A stretch of DNA of 21,478 bases, from positions 1 to 21,478 of IMG/VR virus record IMGVR_UViG_3300029624_000053; one strand, given 5' to 3'. This DNA is from a virus. Below the pieces are notes generated by a model, which was given only the letters and a program-made list of their open reading frames with translations, did no database searches and was not told where the DNA came from. A program made the translations under genes and the position numbers. Shown here in pieces: positions 14,519-20,632 of the stretch (position 1 is its first letter; each line of letters begins with the position of its first letter).

Positions 14519-14548
14519 CGAAAAAAACGCGACGATCTATTTTTTTCG
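14519..14548. repeat. A7/T7 inverted repeat upstream of the promoter
   Basis: CGAAAAAAA (14519-14527) and TTTTTTTCG (14540-14548) form a perfect 9-bp inverted repeat with a 12-bp spacer. The T-tract falls about 10 bp upstream of the -35 box, where an UP element would be. Tract centres are about two helical turns apart, so the DNA may be curved. Confidence 0.55.
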
Positions 14549-14557
14549 CCCTATCTG

Positions 14558-14586
14558 TTGACATTCTTATGTCTATGTCCTATATT
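14558..14586 (+). promoter_or_regulatory. Near-consensus sigma70 promoter
   Basis: TTGACA (14558-14563), 17-bp spacer, TATATT (14581-14586): 11 of 12 consensus bases at ideal spacing. Predicted start is near 14593, about 50 nt before the first plus-strand gene. It should be active with host polymerase at once after entry, or constitutively in a prophage. Confidence 0.85.
14560..14573. promoter_or_regulatory. Palindrome inside the promoter, possible operator
   Basis: GACAT-TCTT-ATGTC is a perfect 5-bp inverted repeat overlapping the -35 box and spacer; a second ATGTC follows at 14575-14579. A repressor bound here would block the promoter. The helix-turn-helix protein of the same operon is a possible binder. 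Confidence 0.4.
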
Positions 14587-14642
14587 TTAACCATGGACGG
14601 AGGGGAACAGTCCCCCCGATCAGGTCAAGAAAGGACCGGAAA

Positions 14643-15110
14643 ATGAGCAACCCCGTATTTGATTTTTGGCTCGCCCAAGAAGGTGATCGCGAGATTGGAT
14701 TTGCCTTCAAAAGCGGCCAGTCCAGCGATCCGGTTTTCGTCTGGCAGGGTAGCTGGTATCGCCACCCTAACGGGCTCCAGGACGCCGACATCAAAAGCTG
14801 GAGCAAAGAAGCTTTCCGGCTGATGTACGAGGGCTCTGGGGCAGCGCCGCGGAACGGAGATCGCGTCATTGTCTACTACGACGACACCGATTCGGTGACC
14901 GTGTCTACCTACGAATATACCGGGGACGATGATGACGAGGAAGAGTACGGCGACGACGAGCGCAGCAATGCATGGGAGGAAATCGAGGAAAAAGAAGTCG
15001 ATCTCCAAAAGTACATCGCAGATCAGGTAGAGGATGTTTTCAACCTCTACGGAAAAGACGGGTTGCTCGAAGCGGCCAAATATCTAGACATTGTGGACAT
15101 CTCAGAATGA
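14643..15110 (+). CDS. Very acidic early protein, unknown function
   Basis: 155 residues with AAGGA seven bases before the ATG. By my count there are about 38 Asp/Glu and 13 Lys/Arg, a net charge near -25. Residues 1-90 read as a beta-rich domain (FWLAQEGDREIGFAFKSG, DRVIVYYDDTDSVTVSTYEY). A stretch of Asp/Glu follows at about 93-104 (GDDDDEEEYGDDE), then a helical acidic end (KYIADQVEDVFNLYGKDG). No family is recognised. It is the first gene behind the strong promoter and is coupled to a helix-turn-helix gene by ATGA. Charge, size and promoter recall DNA-mimic or anti-defence proteins, but no motif supports this and it remains a guess. Confidence 0.82.
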   Translation: MSNPVFDFWLAQEGDREIGFAFKSGQSSDPVFVWQGSWYRHPNGLQDADIKSWSKEAFRLMYEGSGAAPRNGDRVIVYYDDTDSVTVSTYEYTGDDDDEEEYGDDERSNAWEEIEEKEVDLQKYIADQVEDVFNLYGKDGLLEAAKYLDIVDISE

Positions 15111-15634
15111 CACACCGCCCCTTTACCGCCGACGAACTCAGTGTCGTCGGCGAGCTGCTTTGCGGCCCGCAATGGCAGCGCTCCCTCGCCAGAATGCTGG
15201 GCATGAACGAGCGGACATTGCGCCGCTACGCCCACCAAGGCGACAGACCCTTGCCGGACTGGCTGCCCGTCCGACTCGCCTTCCTCCTTCGCCGCCACGC
15301 CGCGCGGAGCGAGGCGGAAGCCCGGCGCCTAGCGGAGACATGGCCGACCCTGCACGGCCTCACCCATACCGACCTGGAGCGCCTCGCCTGGCTTATGGGC
15401 GATGCATGGATGACCGAGGGCATGGATCGCGAGTGGCTCGCAAAATACGCGAGCCCGGCGAAAGTGCTCCTTGACCGCTGCATGGTCGAGATGGCCGACG
15501 CCAAAGCCGGCGGGCGTATGATCAATGCCGAGGGAGAGGATGGCCACTTCGAGGCCGCGCTCGCCGCACTCGGCGACAGGCAGGCAATCGAAGTGCTGCG
15601 CGCCGCTATGGATATCTTGGAGGATGACACATGA
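15107..15634 (+). CDS. Helix-turn-helix protein, putative regulator
   Basis: 175 residues; the ATG overlaps the upstream stop (ATGA). Residues about 22-42 have a helix-turn-helix pattern (QWQRSLARMLGMNERTLRRY) followed by a basic helical part (DWLPVRLAFLLRRHAARSEA). The C-terminal half is helical (HTDLERLAWLMGDAWMTEGM, FEAALAALGDRQAIEVLRAA) without a known domain. It may bind DNA and control its own promoter or the terminase operon across the divergent region; this is inferred from fold and location. A larger frame opening at 14972 exists but would run through the acidic gene and is not used. Confidence 0.78.
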   Translation: MTHRPFTADELSVVGELLCGPQWQRSLARMLGMNERTLRRYAHQGDRPLPDWLPVRLAFLLRRHAARSEAEARRLAETWPTLHGLTHTDLERLAWLMGDAWMTEGMDREWLAKYASPAKVLLDRCMVEMADAKAGGRMINAEGEDGHFEAALAALGDRQAIEVLRAAMDILEDDT

Positions 15635-15726
15635 GCATCGCTGTCTATCAGTACGGGCTCCTCGCTCCGCTCGATTAAGACCAGGAGTTCGACGCCCCCT
15701 CCCGGAAGGCGCGATCACTTGCAAAT
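15631..15726 (+). pseudogene. Possible stump of a third gene in the plus-strand operon
   Basis: An ATG overlaps the previous stop by 4 bp (ATGA) and has a perfect GGAGG seven bases upstream, yet it opens only 15 codons (MSIAVYQYGLLAPLD) before TAA. The same frame continues after the stop as DQEFDAPSRKARSLAN. Together these resemble the start of a large phage protein type that begins with a YxYGLLxP motif and later has RxAxxYRN; here the R, A and N positions match. Most likely it is a gene broken by a stop and a deletion, or a genuine 15-residue peptide. The family match is from memory and short. Confidence 0.33.
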
Positions 15727-15746
15727 ATGGGGAATAAGCAGCAGAT

Positions 15747-16016
15747 TCACCCTTCCAGGGGAGTGGCGACAGTCCCTTGTGCAATGATGGCGCCCAACTG
15801 ATACCAGTCGCGCGCAAGGCACTCCCGCTCCGCCTCATCCCATGAGGCGGCATAGAACTGCCGCGTGTACATGGTCAGCCCGACAATTTCGACGGCGCCG
15901 AAAAGGATGAGTTCCTCACCGTCCGCTACTTTCGGCCCCGCTACGTTGGTCACCTGACCACCGTCGGGCGCCGGCAATGCGTGGTGCCGGTCATGCAGAT
16001 GCAGAATCACCGCCAA
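15747..16016 (-). CDS. Small hypothetical protein
   Basis: 89 residues from a TTG at 16016, with AGAAGG just upstream; a GTG at 16010 would give 87 residues. It is the last gene of the leftward early operon and overlaps the preceding gene by 26 bp. No family is recognised. It has an Ala/Asp/Trp-containing helical part (YAASWDEAERECLARDWYQ after a shift of one residue) and a beta-like N-terminal half. The gap to the convergent plus-strand operon (15679-15746) shows no clear terminator. Confidence 0.66.
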   Translation of the reverse strand: MAVILHLHDRHHALPAPDGGQVTNVAGPKVADGEELILFGAVEIVGLTMYTRQFYAASWDEAERECLARDWYQLGAIIAQGTVATPLEG

Positions 16017-16311
16017 GCGCCCTTCTTTCGACTTTGCTTATTAGCTCGTTCGTCCGATATAACCCCCATCCCCGCGCGTCTTCGAGTAATGCGATCTCGT
16101 AAGTGGCCGCGAAGAAAGTGCCGTAAAACCGGTCGAAAAGGACAGATATTTCAATCTCGTCTTGAGACATCTTTGCGCCGATCAGTATTGCCAATTCCAT
16201 CTGTGGGGCATTCACGTCAGAAATTCGGGCGTTGTAGGCCTGTGCGGCAGACATACAGCCCGCCACAAAAAGCCCAACCTGATCCGCACCATTAATGACA
16301 TTGTCAGACAT
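15991..16311 (-). CDS. Small hypothetical protein next to SSB
   Basis: 106 residues from the ATG at 16311, with GGGAGG seven bases upstream; a GTG at 16314 is closer than usual to it. The sequence is helical with a hydrophobic patch (QVGLFVAGCMSAAQAYNARI) that is too polar to be a membrane segment. No family is recognised. It follows the SSB gene by 12 bp in the early operon. Confidence 0.7.
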   Translation of the reverse strand: MSDNVINGADQVGLFVAGCMSAAQAYNARISDVNAPQMELAILIGAKMSQDEIEISVLFDRFYGTFFAATYEIALLEDARGWGLYRTNELISKVERRALGGDSASA

Positions 16312-16323
16312 CACGTTGCCTCC

Positions 16324-16770
16324 CTAGAACGGTACTTCGTCGTCGAACGGATCGGGCTCTGGCGCATTGCCGCCGCGGCTGTCAGGCTCGGCGTGCTGCC
16401 CGGGACGCGGCTCAGACCCCTTCGGATCGCCCAACATCACGAGCTTGCTGTCGAACCCGTTCATCACGACCTCGGTCGTGTAGCGATCCATGCCGCTCTG
16501 GTCGGTCCATTTTCGGGTCTGAAGCTTGCCGCGTATCATCACCTTGGCGCCCTTGCGCAGGTAGTCCCGCGCAACGCCGCCAAGTCCCTCGTTGAAGATC
16601 ACCACACGATGCCACTCGGTGCGTTCACGCCGCTCGCCGGTCTGCTTGTCCTTCCACTGCTCAGACGTCGCGACACTCAGATTCACAATCTGCCGACCGT
16701 CCTGGGTGCTCCGAACTTCCGGGTCTTTGCCAAGATTGCCGATCAGGGTCACCTCATTCAGATGCTGCAT
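16324..16770 (-). CDS. ssb: Single-stranded DNA-binding protein
   Basis: 148 residues. Residues 3-110 form the OB fold with typical motifs: LNEVTLIGNLGKDPEVRST, IVNLSVATSEQWKD, TEWHRVVIFNEGLGGVARDY, LRKGAKVMIRGKLQTRKWTD. A disordered linker is followed by the acidic tail DPFDDEVPF, which binds partner proteins in bacterial SSBs. It coats single-stranded DNA during replication and recombination. A strong AAGGAGG/GGAAGA region precedes the ATG; the start overlaps the previous gene by 17 bp. Slightly shorter than E. coli SSB (178). Confidence 0.96.
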   Translation of the reverse strand: MQHLNEVTLIGNLGKDPEVRSTQDGRQIVNLSVATSEQWKDKQTGERRERTEWHRVVIFNEGLGGVARDYLRKGAKVMIRGKLQTRKWTDQSGMDRYTTEVVMNGFDSKLVMLGDPKGSEPRPGQHAEPDSRGGNAPEPDPFDDEVPF

Positions 16771-17389
16771 TTTCTTCCGCCTCCTTGGGCTTTAGGGCTT
16801 CCACAAGCTCGGCCATCAGCTTTCGGCCACGCTCACGCTCTTCTTCGCTCGGCGGCTCGACTTCGCGCGCGCCGAGAACCTTGTCGATCCGGTAAATTTT
16901 AGCCCGCACCGCCGCGACATGCCGCTCTGCCATGATACGCAATTGCGGCGGGCGGGGCATGAAGGCGGGATTGGCGCCGTCCGGCAGGCTTTCGGCACGC
17001 AACCAGCCGCGTGCGGCAGATTCCACGGCCCAGGCAGGGACATCATCGAGAGCGAGATCAAACGCCATCATCTGCGCCTCAATCGCCTCTTCCGTCGCGC
17101 TCTGGCCATAGGTCATCAGCATCCCGATCAGCAGCTTCGCCCGTCGTTTCGCTGCATCTGCTTCCACCGTCAGCCGGCTCGTCAAGTTCCCACGGCTCGC
17201 GGTCAATTCGCTCCGCTGTGCCGTCGATAACCGGACCCCCTCCGGCAACCTCCAGTCCGTCGGGTGGCTCCCCTCCACAGCCCTCGCCCAGTCGTCGAGC
17301 CAGGACGGCGGTTGCGGCATCACGGGTGCGTTCGGCTGCGCTCTGGTAGCCATTTGCCTGCTTCGCGACGGTTCGCCTGCTTGCGCCAT
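16754..17389 (-). CDS. Hypothetical replication-region protein
   Basis: 211 residues from the ATG at 17389, with GGAAG six bases upstream; ATG at 17353 is an alternative. The first 35 residues are Pro-rich. The rest is helical (AAKRRAKLLIGMLMTYGQSA, ESAARGWLRAESLPDGANPA) with PAFMPRPPQLRIMAERHVAA, a pattern I associate with small proteins next to replication initiators in rhizobial prophages. The C-terminus is charged (EEERERGRKLMAELVEALKP). Position between a DUF1376 protein and SSB suggests a replication helper such as a helicase loader, which is unproven. It overlaps the DUF1376 gene by 311 nt in another frame. Confidence 0.72.
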   Translation of the reverse strand: MAQAGEPSRSRQMATRAQPNAPVMPQPPSWLDDWARAVEGSHPTDWRLPEGVRLSTAQRSELTASRGNLTSRLTVEADAAKRRAKLLIGMLMTYGQSATEEAIEAQMMAFDLALDDVPAWAVESAARGWLRAESLPDGANPAFMPRPPQLRIMAERHVAAVRAKIYRIDKVLGAREVEPPSEEERERGRKLMAELVEALKPKEAEENAASE

Positions 17390-18191
17390 AGGTGTCTTCC
17401 AACGTGTTCTCGAAGTTTGTTTTTTTCGCCAGCCACGGAAGCGAGGCGCGGAAATCGGTTTTTTCGCCACGCAGGAAGGGCGATCCGCGAATGGCATCCA
17501 GCGCCCGGTACCAGCCAGCGAGACCATGGGATTTCAGCCTCGCGGCGATCTGCGTGTCCCGCTCCGCCCTGCGCTGCCCTCTCGGAAGGTCGAACTCAAC
17601 GGCAAGCCGGTCCCACGCCTCGTAGGCACGTTCCAGCTCCGTTGTCCCGCCGACCCCTGCCGGCGGATCGGTCGCTCCTGCCTGCTCGGCGTCGCCAGTC
17701 GGAAAATTCGACGAGTCTTCGACGTAAGTCGAAGACAAAGAATCTTGAGTCTGAGTCTGAGTGGTTTCGTTTGGCTTTTGTCTCGGTTCCGATTTGGGTT
17801 TCTGTTTGGGTTCGCTTTTCGGTTCTTCTTTGGGTTCCTGTTTGGGTTCTGAGTGGGATGCTTTTGGCCTACCCCCCTTCGCCCCGTTCGCCCTGTTTTT
17901 TTCGACGTATCCGCGCGTCTCCTGAAGGCGTGCCTGTTTCCAGACCCCATCCTCGATGACAAAGAAGCGTTCGAGTGTGTCGCGAACCTTGATCCACCGG
18001 GCCTTGGGCAGCCGACAGAGAATGGCAAGGCGATCATCATCGTCTGGATAGTCGCAGGCTGAACGCTGCCAGGATGCCATCAGGATCATCATGTAGGCGC
18101 CGATCTCTTCGCAGGTCAGATCGACCGTCTTGGTGAGAAATGCGTCCGTAAAAAGGGGGAGCGCTGGTGTGCCGGGTTTCTTTTCGGTCAT
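17079..18191 (-). CDS. DUF1376-domain replication protein
   Basis: 370 residues; the ATG overlaps the zinc-ribbon gene stop (ATGA). Residues 7-105 match DUF1376: LPLFTDAFLTKTVDLTCEEI, GAYMMILMASWQRSACDYPD, DDDRLAILCRLPKARWIKVR, then LERFFVIEDGVWKQARLQE and NRANGAKGGRPK. DUF1376 proteins are common in phage replication modules and act as initiator-like, winged-helix DNA-binding proteins. A Lys/Pro/Glu repeat (114-140) links to a second helical region (RAYEAWDRLAVEFDLPRGQR, GWYRALDAIRGSPFLRGEK). The last 100 residues, shared with the overlapping gene, are Gly/Glu/Asp-rich and look less conserved, so the true reading there is uncertain. Confidence 0.85.
   Translation of the reverse strand: MTEKKPGTPALPLFTDAFLTKTVDLTCEEIGAYMMILMASWQRSACDYPDDDDRLAILCRLPKARWIKVRDTLERFFVIEDGVWKQARLQETRGYVEKNRANGAKGGRPKASHSEPKQEPKEEPKSEPKQKPKSEPRQKPNETTQTQTQDSLSSTYVEDSSNFPTGDAEQAGATDPPAGVGGTTELERAYEAWDRLAVEFDLPRGQRRAERDTQIAARLKSHGLAGWYRALDAIRGSPFLRGEKTDFRASLPWLAKKTNFENTLEDTYGASRRTVAKQANGYQSAAERTRDAATAVLARRLGEGCGGEPPDGLEVAGGGPVIDGTAERIDREPWELDEPADGGSRCSETTGEAADRDADDLWPERDGRGD
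17772..17852 (-). repeat. Tandem EPK repeats in the DUF1376 gene
   Basis: Encodes residues 114-140, an imperfect series of SEPKQ, KEEPK and SEPRQ units. The plus strand shows repeated GGGTTC/GGTTCC blocks. A flexible linker between the DNA-binding and C-terminal parts. Confidence 0.8.
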
Positions 18192-18385
18192 TCAGATCTC
18201 TCTCTGCGCAATCTCTGGCGCATTCCTTCAACCTGTCGGTAGCAGGGGTCGCACTCGACATCGCCGAGCCCGTTGACGACGAACGGCTTGGTGTCGACCG
18301 GCACACCGCAATGGATGCAGCGATCCTCTATTGGAGCGGCCTCAGCCCGCATCGGCTTGGGCTTTGTGCGGCGCGGGCGGCTCAT
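18188..18385 (-). CDS. Small zinc-ribbon protein
   Basis: 65 residues with four cysteines in two CxxC pairs (Cys23/Cys26 in CIHC and Cys45/Cys48 in CDPC), a zinc ribbon. Both ends are basic. The start overlaps the methyltransferase stop and the stop overlaps the DUF1376 start, each by 4 bp. Small zinc-ribbon proteins in phage early operons often bind nucleic acid or modify transcription; no specific function can be given. Confidence 0.8.
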   Translation of the reverse strand: MSRPRRTKPKPMRAEAAPIEDRCIHCGVPVDTKPFVVNGLGDVECDPCYRQVEGMRQRLRRERSE

Positions 18386-19392
18386 GCCAGCACCTCCATG
18401 ACGGCGCTTACGAACGCCGCCGCTTCCTGGGGAACGATTGCATTGCCGTATCCGCTGAGTTTGACCACTCGATGGGGTATCCCATCAGCCAGCGGGAATG
18501 TTCCGGGCTCAACGGGCCGCCACTTTCCATCTCGGCAGAAGAGCCAGTCAGCATCTCCCCAGATGCCGTTAGTCGGGCCGGGCCTGCCAGCGCCGCCATC
18601 TGCGAAAGAGGAATTCCCGTGTCCCACGGACGTGGCGGCTTCGATCCTCTGCTGTGATCCTCCGCCATTGGCGTCGGCCAGCCCGTCAACTGCGCTACCA
18701 TCGCGATGTCGGTCAGCGACACCCCCATCTTCGAGCCACGCTCGATAGAGCGCTGTTTCCGCGCCAGAAAGGCTTCCGGTGTCCCGTTGGCTGGTTGCGC
18801 CGTTGGCGTCGGCCATCCCGCTATCGCCGCGCACGCCGGTAGCCGGTCGATACCCTGGGACGGTCCGCCCTTTGGGCCATCCTGCGCCGCTGGAGTGGGC
18901 CACCCAATAAAGCCTGTCCCGGATGTGCGGGGCACCGACGCCCGCAGCCGGAAAAGGCACTGCCCCGACGGTGTAACCGATTGCTTCCAGGTCAGCCGAT
19001 ACAAGGTCGAGCCACTCCATTGCAGCCTTGCTCGCAACCTGCTCGCCAAAGACGACTGGAGGCTGGCACTGCTCGATGAGGTGGAACCAGTGCGGCCAGA
19101 GATGCCGCTCGTCAGTAACCCCTTCGCCTCGGCCTGCCGCGCTGAAAGGCTGGCACGGGCACGATCCTGTCCATACCGGCCAATCGCGGGGCCAGCCGGC
19201 GAGGTCAAGGGCGTAGGGCCAACCGCCGATGCCGCAGAAGAAGTGACATCGGCGAACCCCGGTAAGCTCAACTGGCGCGATGTCCCGAATGTCCCGCTCA
19301 TCGACGACGGCCTCCTCTATCTGTCCACAGGCGACGATCTGGCGGAGCCATGCCGCATGTTTCGGGCTGTGTTCGTTCATGAAGGCGGTCAC
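18382..19392 (-). CDS. DNA C5-cytosine methyltransferase
   Basis: 336 residues. The GTG at 19392 overlaps the previous stop (GTGA), like its operon neighbours; the ATG at 19380 is an alternative. Motifs: I, FFCGIGG (51-57); IV, PCQPF with catalytic Cys80 (79-83); VI, GEQV (116-119, Gln where Asn is usual); VIII, HIRDR (156-160); X, GYGNAIV (314-320). It transfers a methyl group from S-adenosylmethionine to carbon 5 of cytosine; the target site cannot be predicted. The region between motifs VIII and X (about 165-280) is Gly/Ala/Asp-rich with repeated ADANG and is shorter on structure than normal target-recognition domains. No restriction partner is present. A second long frame overlaps it (see 18408-19301). 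Confidence 0.92.
   Translation of the reverse strand: MTAFMNEHSPKHAAWLRQIVACGQIEEAVVDERDIRDIAPVELTGVRRCHFFCGIGGWPYALDLAGWPRDWPVWTGSCPCQPFSAAGRGEGVTDERHLWPHWFHLIEQCQPPVVFGEQVASKAAMEWLDLVSADLEAIGYTVGAVPFPAAGVGAPHIRDRLYWVAHSSGAGWPKGRTVPGYRPATGVRGDSGMADANGATSQRDTGSLSGAETALYRAWLEDGGVADRHRDGSAVDGLADANGGGSQQRIEAATSVGHGNSSFADGGAGRPGPTNGIWGDADWLFCRDGKWRPVEPGTFPLADGIPHRVVKLSGYGNAIVPQEAAAFVSAVMEVLA
18408..19301 (-). other. Overprinted open frame with GWPTP repeats inside the cytosine methyltransferase gene
   Basis: 297 codons open on the same strand in another frame, entirely inside the methyltransferase gene. The product has three GWPTP motifs (GFIGWPTPAAQDGPKGG, AIAGWPTPTAQ, LTGWPTPMAEDHS), GSTLYRLTWKQSVTPSG and LSPEHSRWLMGYPIEWS. 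I recall proteins of this type annotated in many prophages, often with such a methyltransferase. Each WPTP corresponds in the enzyme frame to ADANG-like text, so the resemblance may be a passive result of conserved enzyme sequence and codon use. I cannot tell from one sequence whether it is translated, and no strong ribosome binding site was identified. Confidence 0.35.
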
Positions 19393-20078
19393 GTGGCCAC
19401 CTCGACGGATCGACACTTCTCCGCCTCGGTTACCAAGTCGCCCTGCTTTGCGGCCTCTTCGATCCTGCGGCAGGCGATCTCGAAAAAGCGCTCATCAATC
19501 TCGATGCCGATGAACGGGCGCCCCAGCTTCACGCACGCAACACCGGTGGTGCCGCTGCCCATAAAAGGGTCGAGCACCGTCTCTCCAACGTCCGATCCCC
19601 AATGCACAAGCCAGTCGAAATGTACCTGTGCCCTCGACATTGGGTGACCGTTTGCCGGTCGCTGGCGGGGCTGTGCAATCGGCGCGCGCCCCGGAACGAC
19701 ACGTCTGCCTGGTGCCATCTTCGGCGGGGCGCCGAACCAATAGGCGATCTCGTCGCCTCCGAGCTTGCGACCGATGTAGCCTGGTACCGCATATGTCATC
19801 TGGATCGTGCGGAAGAATTTGCCCGGACATGGCCCCAAGAACCGGGGATCGCTGTCTGAGCGGAGCACCGTGATCAACCGCTGGTGTGTCGGCAATCGCT
19901 CGCAGCACGACCGCCAGAGGCCATACGGGTCTTCCCATCCCGGAACACGCTCCCGCGGACAGTTCGGCCACACGGGGTCCGTCAAGACGGTATCGACCGA
20001 CTGGAGTTGCGGCAGCAGCTCGAGCGCATCTCCGAGATAGATCGCGCAGGCGCCGATTTGTTCTTTGACACCCGTCAC
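19389..20078 (-). CDS. DNA amino-methyltransferase (N4-cytosine or N6-adenine)
   Basis: 229 residues; GTG at 20078 overlaps the previous stop (GTGA). Motif IV comes first as VLTDPVWPN (31-39), a variant of DPPY/DPPW with Val at the third position, and the SAM-binding motif I, VLDPFMGSGTT (168-178), comes near the C-terminus, followed by GRPFIGIEIDERFFEIA. This permuted order is that of beta-class amino-methyltransferases. The short middle region (about 45-145) would contain the target-recognition part (GYIGRKLGGDEIAYWFGAPP). Methylation of the exocyclic amino group of a base is expected; base and site are unknown. No restriction endonuclease lies beside it. Confidence 0.88.
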   Translation of the reverse strand: MTGVKEQIGACAIYLGDALELLPQLQSVDTVLTDPVWPNCPRERVPGWEDPYGLWRSCCERLPTHQRLITVLRSDSDPRFLGPCPGKFFRTIQMTYAVPGYIGRKLGGDEIAYWFGAPPKMAPGRRVVPGRAPIAQPRQRPANGHPMSRAQVHFDWLVHWGSDVGETVLDPFMGSGTTGVACVKLGRPFIGIEIDERFFEIACRRIEEAAKQGDLVTEAEKCRSVEVAT

Positions 20079-20632
20079 GCGGCCACCTCATTACCCCAGG
20101 CGGTCCAGTCCGCGCGCAAAGGCGGTCGGGCAAAAAGCTCCAACTTCGGCACACCCGGATGATATCTCTCGATCATCTCATAGGCGCCACTAGGCTTGCG
20201 GCTGTGACGACGCTCGGACGTCTCAGAAAGAACCGAAGGGACGGCACAACCTCTTTGAGGTGCCATCCCGCTTGCCTTTGGTATCGCGCCGATCAGGAGC
20301 AATTCGTGGCGACCACGAAGCCAGTAACCGGTGCCAATGCGCTGCTTGTCCCAGCAGAGATTAGTTTTGTAACAAAAGCCCCATGCGCGCATGACCTCCA
20401 GCGCCTGAGGCAGTAACGGATTAGTTGCCCACAGATAGAGAACCGCTGATTTTGCGGTGATATCCGCCACAGAAAGTGCGCAAATCTCCAACAAGCTCAT
20501 CGTCTGGTAGTGTGATATCGGGCCATCCGGCGAGCGCCCTCTGCCTTTCGCCGACCAGGTTTTGAAGCGCCACGGAGGATCGGCGTAGATCACGGGCCAG
20601 CCGCCCGGCCTCGACGGAAGCTCGGGCGTCAT
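20075..20632 (-). CDS. MT-A70 family adenine methyltransferase
   Basis: 185 residues from the ATG at 20632, which overlaps the GcrA gene stop (ATGA); earlier in-frame starts reach into that gene and are not used. The catalytic motif DPPW (18-21, in VIYADPPWRF) and the later LYLWATNPLLPQALEVMRAW, GFCYKTNLCWDKQRIGTGYW and LRGRHELLLIGA are typical of MT-A70 proteins. Bacterial and phage members methylate adenine N6 in DNA. The end (EMIERYHPGVPKLELFARPP) also fits the family. It is the first of three consecutive methyltransferase genes. Confidence 0.92.
   Translation of the reverse strand: MTPELPSRPGGWPVIYADPPWRFKTWSAKGRGRSPDGPISHYQTMSLLEICALSVADITAKSAVLYLWATNPLLPQALEVMRAWGFCYKTNLCWDKQRIGTGYWLRGRHELLLIGAIPKASGMAPQRGCAVPSVLSETSERRHSRKPSGAYEMIERYHPGVPKLELFARPPLRADWTAWGNEVAA

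Larger units (their letters stand above)
14324..14642. other. Divergent regulatory region between late and plus-strand operons
   Basis: 319 bases without a gene. It holds, left to right, a 16-bp palindrome, a leftward hairpin terminator, an A7/T7 inverted repeat, a near-consensus rightward promoter with an embedded palindrome, and a leader with a small GGGGA/TCCCC hairpin (14602-14606 with 14611-14615). It is AT-richer than its surroundings. I see no convincing leftward promoter for the terminase operon. Confidence 0.7.

Noticed and set aside
14324-14642. tRNA, attachment site or integrase signal in the divergent region
   Set aside because: No cloverleaf, no duplicated core and no integrase gene in the window.
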